This document shows, piece by piece, positions 16,035 to 28,419 of a stretch of 47,896 nucleotides of DNA. The stretch comes from Pseudomonas brassicae (GTDB lineage: Bacteria; Pseudomonadota; Gammaproteobacteria; Pseudomonadales; Pseudomonadaceae): NCBI RefSeq assembly GCF_010671725.1, contig NZ_JAAHBU010000170.1, forward strand, positions 1-47,896. The letters are read 5' to 3'. The first letter of the stretch is position 1. Each line of letters starts with the position of its first letter. Position numbers and translations under genes: made by a program. Below the pieces are notes generated by a model that saw only the letters and a list, made by a program, of their open reading frames with translations, was not told the origin of the DNA and made no database searches.

Positions 16035-19000
16035 TTATAGCGAGGGTTTCGAGGCTGTGCTATCCGAAAGATCCGAAACTGCCCGGCGCAGAAAGGTCGC
16101 GGCAAATTCCGCCGCCGGCAACGGCAGGCTGACGATGTAGCCCTGGATCTGCTCGCACCCCTCGGCCGCCAGAAACTGCTGCTGCGCCTGGGTCTCCACA
16201 CCCTCGGCAATGATGGTCAACTGCATGCTGCGCCCCAGCGCGATGATCGCCCGCGCAATCGCCGCATCGTGCGGGTCGTCCGGCAAACCGCGGATGAACG
16301 ACTGGTCGATCTTGAGGATGTCCAGCGGCAGGCGCTTGAGGTAGCTGAGCGAGGAATAACCGGTGCCGAAGTCGTCGATCGCCAGTTGCACGCCCAGGCG
16401 CTTGAGCTGATGCAGGATGGCCAGCGCCTCTTCGGCCTGGCTCATGATGAAGTTCTCGGTGATCTCCAACTGCAGGTCGCCAGCCCTGAGCTGATAGGTC
16501 TTGAGCAACTGCTCGATGCGCTTGACCAGCAGCGGCTGGCGCAACTGCGCCCCGGCCAGGTTGACCGACAGTGGCCCGAACGCAAGGTAGTGCTGTTTCC
16601 ATGACTGCATCTGCCGGCAGGCGTGCTCCAGCACCCAGTCACCCAGTTGCAGGATCATGCCGTTCTCTTCGGCCAACGCAATGAAGTGCTCGGGCGGTAC
16701 GTCGCCAAAGCTCGGGTGATGCCAGCGAATCAGCGCTTCGGCGCCGACCAGGCTCTGGGTCTTGAGGCTGAACTTGGGCTGGTAGCTCAAGCTCAGTTCA
16801 TTGCGCTCGATGGCACGGCGCAGCGCATGCTCCAGGGCAATCCGTTCGGCTGCCTGGGCGGTCAGGTCGCGGGTGTAGCTCTCGACCCGGTTGCGGCCCT
16901 TGGCCTTGGAGCGGTACATCGCCGCGTCCGCGTTGCGGATCAGCGAGGCAACGTCGGTGCCGTCCTGCGGGTACAGGCTGGTGCCGATGCTGGCACTGGT
17001 GAAGAACTCGTGTTCGCCAGCCTGGAACGGTGCGCCGAAGCAGGTCAGCAGCTTGTTGGCGATATGCCCGGCATCGCTGGCCTGGTGCAGGCCCGGCAGC
17101 AGGATGATGAACTCGTCACCGCCCAGCCGCGCCACGGTATCGATGTCGCGCACCTGTTCTTTCAGGCGCTGTGCAATCGCCTTGAGCAGCAGGTCGCCGA
17201 CCGGGTGGCCGAGGCTGTCGTTGATGTGCTTGAAGCGGTCCAGGTCGAGGAACAACACCGCGCCCTGGCGACTCTGTGGGCAACTGAGCGCGGCCAGCAG
17301 CCGGCTCTCGAACAGGGTGCGGTTGGGCAGGCCGGTCAGCGGGTCATGGTGGGCCTGGTAGTCGAGCTTGGCCTGGGCGTGCTTGAGGCTGGAGATATCG
17401 GCAAACACCGCCACGAAGTGGGTGATGTCGCGGTCGGGGTTGCGCACCGCGCTGATGGTCAGCCAGGCCGGGTAGAGTTCGCCATTCTTGCGCCGGTTCT
17501 GGATCTCGCCCTGCCAATGGCCTTCGGCGCTCAACTGGTGCCACAGCGCCGCATAGAAGGCGCTGTCGTGCTGGCCCGAGGCGAGCAGGCGCGGTGTCTG
17601 CCCCAGCGCCTCGAACTCGCTGTAACCGGTGATTTCGCTGAAGGCGCGATTGACGGCACTGATGCGCTGGTCGATATCGGTGATCAGTACGCCTTCGGCG
17701 GTGTTTTCGAATACGGTGGCCGCCAGTTGCAGCTTTTCCTGCATCAGGTGGCGTTCGGTGATGTCGCGGGCAATGGTCAGCATGCAGTCGACGCCGGCAA
17801 TCGGCAGCGGGCGTGCCGACAGCTCGCACAGGCGGATCTGCCCGTCGGCACGGCGTATGTGGCAACTGAAGTCACGCACGAAACCGTGCTCCTTCAGGCG
17901 TTCGAGCATGGCGCGCCGCTCGTTCAGGTCGACCCAGATACCCAGGTCGAGGGTGGTGTGGTCCAGCGACAGGTGGCTCTCGAAGCCGGTCAGGCGACAG
18001 AAGCCCTCGTTCACTTCGAGCAGCAGGCCGTCGCTCTGGCGTGACAGCAGCAGCCCGTCGGGCGAGGCGTGGAAGGCCTTGGCGAACTTTTCTTCGGAGG
18101 TCTGCAATTGCTCCTGGGTGTGCTTCAACTGGCTGATGTCGCGTACCGCCACCACCAGCGCCGGCGTGCTGTCCAGGTCGAAGATCTCGGCCGAGGTGAG
18201 CCCGGTGAACACCTGGCCATTGCTGCGTCGGAACGGCATCTCCAGGTTGCGGATGTTGCCGGCCTGCAAACGCTGCAGCACGCTCGGGCCTGCGCCTTCG
18301 ATGCCCCACAGGTTGAGCTCGGTGGCAGTGCGGCCGATCACCTGGTCCTGGCCCATGCCGATCTGTTCTTCGAACGCCTCGTTCACCTCCAGCAGGCAGC
18401 CGTCGCTGACCCGGGCGATGAGCAGGATGTCCGGGCATTGCTGGAACACCGAGGCAAATTTCTGCTCGGACAGGCGCAGGGCGTGTTCGGTGTTCTTGGT
18501 TTCACTGATGTCGATCATCAGGCCGCGCATGACCGGTGTGTGCCCGTGCTCGATGAGGCTGACGATGTCACGCACCCAGAGGATGCTGCCGTCGGCGCGA
18601 ATCACCCGGTAGTCGAGGCTGTGGTCGCGCCCTGCGGCGGTTTCGCTGTCGCAATAGGCCTGGGCCCACAACGCATCGTCCGGGTGCAGGATGTCACGCC
18701 AGAAGCCTGCCTTGAGCCACTGGCTGACCGGGTAGCCAAGCAGTTCCTCGGCGTGCGGTGAAACGTAGCTGTAGGTGAAGTCGTTGGCGTCGGCTTCCCA
18801 GGCAATCGCCGAGAGGCTTTCGACCAGGCCGCGGTAGTGGTACTCGCTGCTGCGCAGTTCCTGCTCCAGGGCGATGCGCCGGGAGATTTCGGAGCTGAGC
18901 CGGCGGTTCACACGGATTACCGCGGCCAGGATGGCCACCAGCAGCAGGATGCCGGGCAGGCCGTAAATCAGCAGGTCCTGCCACAGGTTGCGGTTGTCCA

Positions 19001-19772
19001 GGACCTTGCCCACCCAGCGCTCCTGGATGTGATTGATCTCGGTCGCGCTCATGTCGGAGAGCACCTTGTCGAGAATGCCGACCAGGATCTTCTGCTCGCG
19101 CGGTACGGCCATCGCCAGTTGATAGCGGTAGGGTGTTTCACCGCTGACGTAGAGCCCTTCGAGCCGGAGCTGGCGCAGGCTCCAGACGCTCGATGCGAGG
19201 TCGCCGACCACCGCATCCACTTCATCGGTTGCCAGCGCCTGAAGGGCCGAGCTGACATTGGGCAGTGCCAGCAGGTTGAGGTCCGGATGGTGGGTGCGCA
19301 GCAGTTCGTGGGGGGCGTAGTTCTCCACCACGGCGATCTTCAGCCCGTACAGGTCCTTGAGGTCGCGGGGCCTGGGCCCGCCCTCATGGGCCAGGATCAC
19401 AATGGGGAAATCCAGGTAGGGGCGGGTGAACGCCAGGTAGCTCTGGCGTTCGGGGGTGGACATGATGCCGGGCAGCAGGTCCAGTTTGTTGTGCCGGGCC
19501 TGTTCGAGCACCGCAGACCAGCTGACCGGCTCGATCGGCGTGAACTGTGTGCCCAGGCGCTCCTGGATCACGGCGATGTAGTCGGCGGCCAATCCCTGGT
19601 AGTGGCCCTCGTGGTCCCGGTATTCGAACGGTGGCCATGAGGCGTCGACGCCCAGGCGCAGCTGCGGATGGGCGCTGAGCCAGGCCTGCTCTTCGTCGGT
19701 CAGGGTCAAGGCGCCGGCCGTTGCACTCCAGACCAGCAGGAGGTGCAGCCAAAGGGCCGGCAGTCTGGGCAT
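16035..19772 (-). CDS. rmcA: RmcA-like multi-PAS GGDEF-EAL c-di-GMP enzyme with periplasmic sensor
   Basis: A 1245-residue inner-membrane protein, the length I recall for P. aeruginosa RmcA, which also sits beside rpoD. In order: signal peptide (1-21), periplasmic solute-binding-type domain (about 22-265), a membrane span (IYGLPGILLLVAILAAVI, about 272-292), four PAS domains (about 315-810), GGDEF (ARLGGDEFIILLPG, intact active motif) and EAL (VGAEALIRWHHP, ENFIMSQ, DDFGTGYSSLSYLKRL, intact catalytic motifs). RmcA is chiefly a phosphodiesterase that lowers c-di-GMP in response to redox and arginine cues. Both catalytic halves look competent here. The start MPRLPALWL is preferred to an upstream in-frame start because it begins the signal peptide. 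Confidence 0.88.
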   Translation of the reverse strand: MPRLPALWLHLLLVWSATAGALTLTDEEQAWLSAHPQLRLGVDASWPPFEYRDHEGHYQGLAADYIAVIQERLGTQFTPIEPVSWSAVLEQARHNKLDLLPGIMSTPERQSYLAFTRPYLDFPIVILAHEGGPRPRDLKDLYGLKIAVVENYAPHELLRTHHPDLNLLALPNVSSALQALATDEVDAVVGDLASSVWSLRQLRLEGLYVSGETPYRYQLAMAVPREQKILVGILDKVLSDMSATEINHIQERWVGKVLDNRNLWQDLLIYGLPGILLLVAILAAVIRVNRRLSSEISRRIALEQELRSSEYHYRGLVESLSAIAWEADANDFTYSYVSPHAEELLGYPVSQWLKAGFWRDILHPDDALWAQAYCDSETAAGRDHSLDYRVIRADGSILWVRDIVSLIEHGHTPVMRGLMIDISETKNTEHALRLSEQKFASVFQQCPDILLIARVSDGCLLEVNEAFEEQIGMGQDQVIGRTATELNLWGIEGAGPSVLQRLQAGNIRNLEMPFRRSNGQVFTGLTSAEIFDLDSTPALVVAVRDISQLKHTQEQLQTSEEKFAKAFHASPDGLLLSRQSDGLLLEVNEGFCRLTGFESHLSLDHTTLDLGIWVDLNERRAMLERLKEHGFVRDFSCHIRRADGQIRLCELSARPLPIAGVDCMLTIARDITERHLMQEKLQLAATVFENTAEGVLITDIDQRISAVNRAFSEITGYSEFEALGQTPRLLASGQHDSAFYAALWHQLSAEGHWQGEIQNRRKNGELYPAWLTISAVRNPDRDITHFVAVFADISSLKHAQAKLDYQAHHDPLTGLPNRTLFESRLLAALSCPQSRQGAVLFLDLDRFKHINDSLGHPVGDLLLKAIAQRLKEQVRDIDTVARLGGDEFIILLPGLHQASDAGHIANKLLTCFGAPFQAGEHEFFTSASIGTSLYPQDGTDVASLIRNADAAMYRSKAKGRNRVESYTRDLTAQAAERIALEHALRRAIERNELSLSYQPKFSLKTQSLVGAEALIRWHHPSFGDVPPEHFIALAEENGMILQLGDWVLEHACRQMQSWKQHYLAFGPLSVNLAGAQLRQPLLVKRIEQLLKTYQLRAGDLQLEITENFIMSQAEEALAILHQLKRLGVQLAIDDFGTGYSSLSYLKRLPLDILKIDQSFIRGLPDDPHDAAIARAIIALGRSMQLTIIAEGVETQAQQQFLAAEGCEQIQGYIVSLPLPAAEFAATFLRRAVSDLSDSTASKPSL

Positions 19773-19861
19773 AGCGGCCTCGTCGCACAAGTGGATTGGT
19801 TCGAGTGTAGACGTGCCTTTCGCCCAAGGGCCAGTGGCCAAAGGCTTAAAAGTGCAGGCGC

Positions 19862-19893
19862 AGAAAAGAAAAACCCCGGCGCTGGCCGGGGTT
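19862..19893 (-). terminator. rpoD intrinsic terminator
   Basis: On the minus strand AACCCCGGC-CAGC-GCCGGGGTT forms a nine-pair stem followed by TTTCTTTTCTG, five bases after the rpoD stop. A strong Rho-independent terminator for the rpoD transcript. Confidence 0.88.
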
Positions 19894-19898
19894 CGTCA

Positions 19899-21752
<1,854 letters not shown>

Positions 21753-21819
21753 AACACCCTATCCACTGAAGGTCTTGGCGGGCAAAAAACAAGCCGAGGA
21801 TTATACCCGAGCTAGGACC

Positions 21820-23798
21820 TCACGCGCCAGTTGAGGTCGGGGTTTGTGCGGGAACATTCCGCTGTAGCAGCTCTACGAGCTGTTTTTGCTCGTCGGCGTC
21901 CAATCCGCTTGCTCTCGCTTTTTTGAGCAATTTATCCAGCTTTTGTTCACGCTGGCGCGTCGACAGCCTAGTTATGGTGTCGAAAAACTGTTGTTCAAGG
22001 TTGTCGGCATCGATCAGCCATTCCTTTTCTGCCAATGCGCGCAACAATCGACCCTGTTCGGTGCCGTGCCAACGTGCGATCAGCTGTAATGAGCGTAGCT
22101 CAGGATTCTTTTGCAAGGCTTCGAGCAGCGCCACCAGCAGCTGGGCGTACACATGCTCTTCGGCCGCGAAGTGGCTGGCGTCCTCGACTTTCTTGGCCAG
22201 TTGCGGGTGGTGCATCAGGGTACGCAGGGCGCTCAGCGTCGGCGGCTCGACCGAGGTCGGCACCCGCGGCGGCGGCTGGAAGTCGCGCTTGCCGTTCTTG
22301 TCCCATGGCTTGCCCTTCTTGTCCCAGGGTTTGCCTTCCCACTTTTTCTTCTGCCCGCCCGCGTTGGGCGTCCATTGTTGCTGCTGGGGCTGGAAATGCT
22401 CCGCCGGGTGGAAGTCGCCATAATCAGGGCTGTAGTCGGGAAGCGCATCGTAGTCGATGCCCGGATCGTACGCCGGCGGCGCTTCGCCGGGGGCATGCTG
22501 CGCCACCTGCTCGGCCTGCTGCAGGTCCAGGCCGGTGATTTCCTTGAGGCGATTGCGCATCAGCGCCTTGAGGTTGGCGCCGGGTACCTTGTCGATCAGC
22601 GGCGCTGCCAGGGTGACCATGTGCGCCTTGCCCTCGAGCGAGCGCGGGTCGGCTTCTTCGGTCAGTTGCTGGAAGAAGTAGTCGGCCAGCGGCTGGGCAT
22701 GCTGGTTGATGCGGGCGCGGAAGGCGTCGGTGCCTTCGGCACGCACCAGGGTGTCGGGGTCTTCGCCTTCGGGCAGGAACAGAAAGCGCGCCTTGCGCCC
22801 GTCCTGCAGGCTCGACAGCGTGGCTTCAAGGGCGCGCCAGGCGGCGTTGCGGCCAGCCTGGTCGCCATCGAAACAGAACAGCACGCTGGGCACGACCCTG
22901 AACAGGCGCTTGAGGTGCTCCTCGCTGGTGGCGGTGCCCAGCGTGGCGACGGCATTGCGCAAGCCTTGCTGGGCCAGGGCAATGACGTCCATGTAGCCTT
23001 CGACCACGATGATTTCATCGAGGTTGCGGTTGAACTTGCGCGCCTCGTACAGCCCGTAGAGTTCCTGCCCTTTGTGGAACACCGGGGTTTCCGGTGAGTT
23101 CAGGTACTTGGGCTTGTCGTCGCCCAGTACCCGGCCGCCAAAGGCGATCACCCGGCCGCGGCTGTCGCGGATGGGGAACATCACGCGGTCGCGGAAGCGG
23201 TCGTAGCGCTTGCCGCTTTCGGCGTTCTCGATCAGCAGCCCGGCGTCGATCATTGCCTTTTGCTGCAAGGTGTCACTGCTCAGGTGCTTGAACAGGTTGT
23301 CCCAGCCCGGTGGGGCAAAGCCCAGGCCGAAGTCGCGGGCGATCTCGCCGGACAGGCCGCGGCCCTTGAGGTATTCCACCGCCGAGCGCGCGTGGGGTGG
23401 CTCTTGAGGGCCTGGCGGTAGAATTCGGCGGCGGCTTCGAGCAGCGGGTACAGCGGTGAGTCGGTGGGCTGCCGGGGTTTGTGCCCACGGCTGCTTTCTT
23501 CGCGCGGGACTTCCATGCCGGCAGCCTTGGCCAGCTCTTCGACCGCCTGGGGAAAGTCCAGGTTGTCGTGGTCCATGATGAAGCCGAGGGCATTGCCGCC
23601 GGCGCCGCAACCGAAGCAGTAGTAGAACTGCTTGTCGGGGCTGACGCTGAAAGAGGGGGTTTTCTCTTTGTGGAACGGGCAGCATGCCGTGTGGTTCTTG
23701 CCGGCCTTTTTCAGGTTTACGCGCGAACTCACCACGTCGATGATGTCGGTGCGGTTGAGAAGGTCGTCAATAAAACTCTGGGGAATCAGCCCGGCCAT
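21820..23798 (-). CDS. dnaG: DnaG, replicative primase (one-base deletion)
   Basis: Makes RNA primers at the replication fork and contacts DnaB. The zinc domain CHC2 is in CCPFHKEKTPSFSVSP and CFGCGAGG (about residues 40-65), the TOPRIM core in VVEGYMDVIALAQQG and FCFDGDQAGRNAA (about 265-320), and the C-terminal DnaB-binding helical domain ends the protein after a low-complexity linker (KKWEGKPWDKKGKPWDKNGK). The start MAGLIPQSFIDDLL is conserved. The frame breaks after ALKSHP; adding one C to the four-C run (23394-23397 on the plus strand) restores HARSAVEYLKGRGL and gives 659 residues. dnaG is essential, so the break must be an error in the sequence. Confidence 0.95.
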
Positions 23799-24063
23799 GG
23801 CACTCTCGTCATCAGGCGACAATCAAGTGTAATCGCTAATGCTGCGGGAACAGCGGCGCATTCGACGCAAGCTCGAATGGCGTAACGCAAATCAGGGAAG
23901 GGGTGTGCTCGTCTGCAGCCGGTAAAGGCTCGTCAGGGGTGACGTGCACTGCTGGCGGTTAGGCCAGGTCTGACGTGTGAGGCAGGCTTGCCCTTGCTGC
24001 AGAGCAGTTTGGGCATCTCGGGCATCTTGACCCTAAGGTCCAGGCCAGAGGAAACAGCATCAA

Positions 24064-24097
24064 CTGCCGACAGCCCGGCTTGCACCGGGCATGGCAG
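24064..24097 (-). terminator. Interrupted hairpin in the rpsU-dnaG gap, possible attenuator
   Basis: The rpsU-dnaG gap (23799-24119, 321 bases) contains no gene. Its clearest structure is CTGCC...GGCAG enclosing GCCCGG-loop-CCGGGC. It lies 23 bases after the rpsU stop on the minus strand, where the E. coli operon has an internal terminator that reduces dnaG expression. There is no good T tract, so any terminator role is weak inference. Confidence 0.35.
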
Positions 24098-24119
24098 AAG
24101 CTGGCGACGAACGTCTGTA

Positions 24120-24335
24120 TTAGTACAGGCGAACGGCGCGGCGCTGTTCGCGCTGAACTTTCTTGGCGTGGCGTTTAACAGCGGCTGCTGCTTTGCGCTT
24201 ACGCTCAGAAGTTGGCTTCTCGTAAAATTCGCGGCTACGAACTTCAGCCAGTACACCGGCTTTTTCGCAGGAGCGCTTGAAACGACGCAGAGCTACGTCG
24301 AAGGGTTCGTTCTCTTTAACTTTGACGGCTGGCAT
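24120..24335 (-). CDS. rpsU: Ribosomal protein bS21
   Basis: A 71-residue small-subunit protein, bS21, which helps 30S subunits base-pair with the message at initiation. It has the typical [21 protein letters not shown] start and a very basic C-terminus ([20 protein letters not shown]). First gene of the rpsU-dnaG-rpoD order on the minus strand and divergent from tsaD across 202 bases that hold its probable promoter. Confidence 0.98.
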
Positions 24336-24421
24336 CCAGAGCTACCTTCATTCATTACCGGGGGTCAACGAACTCGTGGCAAATATGTGCACTGGAGAAC
24401 GTCGGTTTTTAAGGGTTGCGG

Positions 24422-24450
24422 ATGTTAACCCTTAGCTGGCCCGAATGCAA
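24422..24450 (-). promoter_or_regulatory. Candidate sigma-70 promoter for rpsU
   Basis: On the minus strand TTGCAT (24450-24445) and TAACAT (24427-24422) are separated by 17 bases, about 85 bases before rpsU. The match is moderate (3/6 and 4/6). An inverted repeat AAGGGTT/AACCCTT (24411-24433) overlaps the -10 and predicted start, which could be a protein site or chance. Confidence 0.4.
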
Positions 24451-24537
24451 AGCCTCTGATCGAAAACCGCTGGTCGGCACCGGGAGCGAGGACTATCATG
24501 CGCGCCTTCGAATTCAGCCCCAACAAGGCGCAAACCC

Positions 24538-25563
24538 ATGCTAGTACTGGGATTGGAAACATCCTGCGACGAGACCGGCGTCGCATTATACGACAGTGAA
24601 CGCGGCCTGCTGGCCGATGCATTGTTCAGCCAGATCGACCTGCACCGAGCCTATGGCGGCGTGGTGCCGGAACTGGCCTCACGTGATCACGTCAAGCGCA
24701 TGCTGCCGCTGATCCGCCAGGTGCTGGCCGAAGCCGACTGCGTGGCCACCGAGATCGACGCCATCGCCTACACCGCGGGCCCCGGCCTTGTCGGTGCGCT
24801 GCTGGTGGGCGCTTCCTGTGCCCAGGCGCTGGCGTTTGCCTGGGGCATTCCGGCGCTGGGCGTGCACCACATGGAAGGCCACCTGCTGGCGCCGATGCTG
24901 GAGGCGCAGCCACCGCAATTCCCGTTCGTCGCTTTGTTGGTGTCGGGTGGGCATACCCAGTTGGTGCGCGTGGATGGCATCGGCCGCTACGAGCTGCTGG
25001 GCGAGACCCTGGACGATGCCGCCGGCGAGGCGTTCGACAAGACCGCCAAGATGATGGGGCTCAACTACCCCGGTGGCCCTGAAATCGCACGGCTGGCGCA
25101 GCAGGGGGTGGCTGGACGCTTCGTGTTCCCGCGGCCGATGACTGATCGCCCGGGCCTCGAATTCAGCTTCAGTGGGCTCAAGACCTCCGCTCTCAACACC
25201 TGGCAGCAGTGCCGGCGTGCCGGGGACGACAGCGAGCAAACCCGTTGCGACATCGCGCTGGCCTTCCAGCAGGCGGTGGTGGAAACTTTGACCATCAAGT
25301 GCAAGCGTGCGCTCAAGCAGACCGGGCTCAAGCGCCTGGTGATCGCGGGCGGCGTGAGTGCCAACAAGGCGTTGCGCACGTCCCTCGAAGGCATGCTCGC
25401 CGGCCTCAAGGGCAATGTGTATTACGCGCGCCCCGAATTCTGCACCGACAATGGCGCGATGATCGCCTATGCCGGTTGCCAGCGCCTGGCGGCAGGGCAG
25501 CAGGAAACCCTGGCGATCAGTGTGCAGGCACGCTGGCCGATGGAGCAGTTGCAGGCGTTGTAA
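24538..25563 (+). CDS. tsaD: TsaD, tRNA threonylcarbamoyladenosine transferase
   Basis: A 341-residue ASKHA-fold protein that, with TsaB and TsaE, moves the threonylcarbamoyl group onto A37 of ANN-decoding tRNAs. Diagnostic motifs are [14 protein letters not shown] at the start, the metal-binding HMEGH near residue 111, [23 protein letters not shown] and [13 protein letters not shown]. Full length, essential in most bacteria. Divergent from rpsU, convergent with plsY. It modifies, among others, the Ile(CAU) tRNA type encoded upstream. Confidence 0.97.
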   Translation: MLVLGLETSCDETGVALYDSERGLLADALFSQIDLHRAYGGVVPELASRDHVKRMLPLIRQVLAEADCVATEIDAIAYTAGPGLVGALLVGASCAQALAFAWGIPALGVHHMEGHLLAPMLEAQPPQFPFVALLVSGGHTQLVRVDGIGRYELLGETLDDAAGEAFDKTAKMMGLNYPGGPEIARLAQQGVAGRFVFPRPMTDRPGLEFSFSGLKTSALNTWQQCRRAGDDSEQTRCDIALAFQQAVVETLTIKCKRALKQTGLKRLVIAGGVSANKALRTSLEGMLAGLKGNVYYARPEFCTDNGAMIAYAGCQRLAAGQQETLAISVQARWPMEQLQAL

Positions 25564-25589
25564 ACATGCGCAGGGTGCGTGCGCGGTGT

Positions 25590-26159
25590 TCAGAAATGCC
25601 GTTCGCGCCCGGCCAGCAGGTCGCGTAGATTGCCGCGGTGGCGCCACACGATGAGGGCGGTGAGTACGCTGATGGGCAACAGTGCTTCAGGCTCGCGCCA
25701 GGCCAGCAGTGGCAAGGTCAGGGGCGTTGCGATCAACGCTGCCAGCGAGCTGGTGCGGGTGAGGTAGAAGGTCAGCAGCCAGGCGCTGATGGCCAGCAGC
25801 GCGGCCGGGGGATACAGGCCCAGCAGCATGCCGGCGGCAGTGGCCACGCCCTTGCCGCCGCGAAAGCGAAAGTACAGCGGGAACAGGTGGCCGATCACCG
25901 CGCACAGGCCGATCCAGGCTTGCTGTTGCAGGCTCAGGTCGATCAGGCTGGCGATCAGTACGGGCAACAAGCCCTTGCACAGGTCGCCCAGCAGGGTCAG
26001 GATCGCCAGTTTGCGCCCGGCCAGGCGCAGCATGTTGGTGGCGCCGGCGTTGCCGGAGCCGCATGCACGCGGGTCGGGGCTGCCGCTCAGGCGGCTGAGA
26101 ACAATGGCGAAGGACAGCGAGCCAAGCAGGTAGGCGAGCAGCGCCAGTAACCAAAACAT
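25590..26159 (-). CDS. plsY: PlsY, acyl-phosphate glycerol-3-phosphate acyltransferase
   Basis: A 189-residue inner-membrane enzyme that starts phospholipid synthesis by moving an acyl group from acyl-phosphate to glycerol-3-phosphate. Several hydrophobic spans alternate with the three conserved loops: [49 protein letters not shown], and the C-terminal [15 protein letters not shown]. Divergent from folB, convergent with tsaD (26 bases between stops). Confidence 0.96.
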   Translation of the reverse strand: MFWLLALLAYLLGSLSFAIVLSRLSGSPDPRACGSGNAGATNMLRLAGRKLAILTLLGDLCKGLLPVLIASLIDLSLQQQAWIGLCAVIGHLFPLYFRFRGGKGVATAAGMLLGLYPPAALLAISAWLLTFYLTRTSSLAALIATPLTLPLLAWREPEALLPISVLTALIVWRHRGNLRDLLAGRERHF

Positions 26160-26233
26160 GCTAACTATTCCGGGCGAGGACGCCCTGATTCTAGCGGCGC
26201 AAGGCGCCCTTGTCGTGCTGTGGAGAGAAGTGC

Positions 26234-26587
26234 TTGGACAGAGTGTTCATCGAAGGGCTGGAAGTCGACACCGTGATCGGCGCCTATGACTGGGAGCGCG
26301 GCATTCGTCAGTGTCTGCGTCTGGACCTGCGATTCGCCTGGGACAACCGCCCGGCAGCGGCGGGTGACGACCTGAGCCTGGCACTGGATTACGCCAGCGT
26401 GTCCGCGCGTATCCTGGCGTTTGCCGAGCAGGCCCAGTACGAGCTGGTCGAAACCTTCGCCGAGCGCCTGGCCAAGGTGCTGATGGACGAATTCCAGATT
26501 CCCTGGCTGCAGTTGAAGCTGACCAAGCCTGGCGCCGTCGCGGCGGCCAGCGGGGTTGGCGTGGAGATCGAGCGCGGATGTCTCTGA
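26234..26587 (+). CDS. folB: FolB, dihydroneopterin aldolase
   Basis: A 117-residue enzyme of folate synthesis that cleaves dihydroneopterin to 6-hydroxymethyl-dihydropterin and glycolaldehyde. Family features are [20 protein letters not shown] at the start, the [12 protein letters not shown] segment and [10 protein letters not shown] with the catalytic Glu, and LKLTKPGAV with the catalytic Lys near residue 96. The start is TTG 26234, preceded by GGAGAGAAG; an upstream in-frame ATG (26210) would add non-conserved residues. It overlaps folK by ten bases. Confidence 0.93.
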   Translation: MDRVFIEGLEVDTVIGAYDWERGIRQCLRLDLRFAWDNRPAAAGDDLSLALDYASVSARILAFAEQAQYELVETFAERLAKVLMDEFQIPWLQLKLTKPGAVAAASGVGVEIERGCL

Positions 26588-27087
26588 CCCCGGTTTACCT
26601 AGGCCTTGGCAGCAACAGCGAGCGCGAGCTGCACCTGTGTGCGGGGCTGGACGCGCTGGCCGGGTTACTGCGGGACATGCGCTGTTCGACGGTGTTCGAA
26701 AGCCAGGCGGTCGGCATCAAGAGCGGGCCGTTCTTCAATCTGGTGGTGACGGGCCTTAGCGAACTGCCGTTGCTGGAGCTGGACCGTCGGTTGAAGTTCA
26801 TCGAGGCCGACAACGGCCGCTATGCGCCTGATCGCAAGGGCCTGCCGCTGGATATCGACGTGCTGATGTATGGCGACCTGCACGGCAGTTTCGACGGGCT
26901 GGTGTTGCCACGGGCCGAAATTCTCAAAAACGCCTTCGTGCTCTGGCCGCTGTCGCTGATTGCGCCAGACCTGGTGCACCCGGGTGTCGGCAAACCCATG
27001 GCGCAGCTGTGGAACGAGGCGCAGATCGAGCAGGTGCTGGCACCTGTCGCGTTCGCCTGGCACGGGCGGCAGTTGCCGTTGGGGTGA
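26578..27087 (+). CDS. folK: FolK, hydroxymethyl-dihydropterin pyrophosphokinase
   Basis: A 169-residue kinase that pyrophosphorylates the FolB product for folate synthesis. Conserved elements are YLGLGSNSERE, TVFESQAVG, GPFFNLVV, RRLKFIEADNGR and the metal-binding LPLDIDVLMYGD. The ATG lies inside the end of folB, so the pair is translationally coupled and catalyses consecutive steps. It belongs to the shorter form found next to folB in Pseudomonas, distinct from the folK paired with panB. Confidence 0.93.
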   Translation: MSLTPVYLGLGSNSERELHLCAGLDALAGLLRDMRCSTVFESQAVGIKSGPFFNLVVTGLSELPLLELDRRLKFIEADNGRYAPDRKGLPLDIDVLMYGDLHGSFDGLVLPRAEILKNAFVLWPLSLIAPDLVHPGVGKPMAQLWNEAQIEQVLAPVAFAWHGRQLPLG

Positions 27088-27091
27088 CGGC

Positions 27092-27119
27092 CCCCTTCGC
27101 TGGCTGGCCAGCGAAGGGG
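27092..27119. repeat. REP-like perfect hairpin, bidirectional terminator of folK and cca
   Basis: CCCCTTCGCTGG and CCAGCGAAGGGG form a perfect 12-pair stem with a CTGG loop between the convergent folK and cca stops. The TTCGCTGGC/GCCAGCGAA core is shared with the elements at 156-228 and 47881-47896. Confidence 0.75.
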
Positions 27120-27129
27120 CGAGCAGGGC

Positions 27130-28359
27130 TCAGGCCTTGGTGCGGTCCTTGTAGGCCTTGAGCGCCCTCAGCCGCTCACGCTTGATCGCCTCGCCCAGGC
27201 CCTGGCCGCTAAAGCCCTTTTCCACCAGCGGCTGCGCCGCCACCGCGCAGGCCGCAGCGGCTGCACCGCGCAGGTAAGCTGCCTGCGGATAGTCGCGGTT
27301 CTCCAGCCCCAGACGCCCGCGCGCATCCATCTCGCACGCGGCAATGAACTCCTCGAAGCGCTGTGGCCGGCGGTACACGTCAAAACGCTGCAGCAGCTCC
27401 AGCAGGGTCGAGGCCTTCAGCTCCAGCGCCCGGTGGGCATGGGTATGGTACTCGCCCACCAGCAGGGCCAGTTCCTGGCAATCACGCGGTGCCTTGAAGC
27501 GCTGGTTGACCGCCTTGATCAACTTCACGCCACGCTGTTCATGGGCAATATGCCGCGGCCACTCGTCCTCGGGGGTCAGGCCCTTGCCCAGGTCATGCAG
27601 CAGGCAGGCCCAGCGCACGCTCAGTGGCTGCTGATGAATCGCGGCCTGCTCCAGTACCGACAGCGTATGCACGCCGCTATCGATTTCAGGGTGGTGCGCT
27701 GGCGGTTGCGGTACGCCGAACAGGGCATCGAGCTCAGGCATCAACTGCTTGAGCGCGTCGCAATCACGCAGTACCTGGATGAACACCTGGGGGCGTGACT
27801 CCATCAGTGCGCGGGCGATTTCCTTCCAGCTGCGTTCAGCGGTCAGTGCCTGCAGCTCGCCGGATTGGCTCAGTTCGCGCATCAGTTCAAGGGTCTCGGG
27901 CGCTACCCGAAACCCCAGCTCGGCGTAGCGTGCGGCAAACCGTGCGACGCGGAGTACGCGCAGGGGATCTTCGGCAAACGCCGGGGAAACGTGGCGTAAA
28001 ATTCGATTTTCAAGATCTTTTTTGCCGCCGTACGGGTCGCTGATCCGCTGGTTTTTGTCCTCGGCCATGGCATTGATCGTGAGGTCGCGGCGCACCAGGT
28101 CTTCTTCCAGGGTGACCTCGGGGCTGGCATGGAAGGTGAACCCGCCGTAGCCCCGCCCGCTCTTACGCTCAGTGCGCGCCAAGGCGTACTCTTCACCGCT
28201 CACGGGGTGCAGGAAGACGGGGAAGTCAGCCCCTACCGGACGAAAGCCCTGGGCCTGCATCTGCTCGACGCTCGCCCCCACCACCACCCAGTCGATATCG
28301 GTGACCGGCCTGCCGAGCAGGCGGTCACGCACGGCGCCGCCGACTTTATAGATCTGCAT
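27130..28359 (-). CDS. cca: Cca, CCA-adding tRNA nucleotidyltransferase
   Basis: A 409-residue class II nucleotidyltransferase that adds or repairs the tRNA 3' CCA. The catalytic head has [13 protein letters not shown] and the DID metal ligands of [10 protein letters not shown], then [12 protein letters not shown] and [14 protein letters not shown]. The C-terminal HD phosphohydrolase domain is present ([18 protein letters not shown]), as in E. coli. The start at ATG 28359 follows GGAGGTTTTTTC; upstream in-frame starts are not conserved. Some tRNAs, such as the one at 15945, already encode CCA, so repair is its main job. Confidence 0.96.
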   Translation of the reverse strand: MQIYKVGGAVRDRLLGRPVTDIDWVVVGASVEQMQAQGFRPVGADFPVFLHPVSGEEYALARTERKSGRGYGGFTFHASPEVTLEEDLVRRDLTINAMAEDKNQRISDPYGGKKDLENRILRHVSPAFAEDPLRVLRVARFAARYAELGFRVAPETLELMRELSQSGELQALTAERSWKEIARALMESRPQVFIQVLRDCDALKQLMPELDALFGVPQPPAHHPEIDSGVHTLSVLEQAAIHQQPLSVRWACLLHDLGKGLTPEDEWPRHIAHEQRGVKLIKAVNQRFKAPRDCQELALLVGEYHTHAHRALELKASTLLELLQRFDVYRRPQRFEEFIAACEMDARGRLGLENRDYPQAAYLRGAAAAACAVAAQPLVEKGFSGQGLGEAIKRERLRALKAYKDRTKA

Positions 28360-28419
28360 GAAAAAACCTCCGTTGAGGCCACAGGATAACCTGTCTGGCC
28401 CCAACGCAGGCCTGCGGGG

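Noticed and set aside
22250..22370. Tandem repeat of a KPWDKKG-like unit as an independent repeat element
   Set aside because: It is a short duplicated linker motif inside the dnaG coding region between the primase core and the helicase-binding domain, a region that commonly varies.
23280..23798. A separate short zinc-finger gene from the 5' part of dnaG
   Set aside because: Its frame ends at a four-C run; one added base joins it seamlessly to the rest of primase at the expected length.
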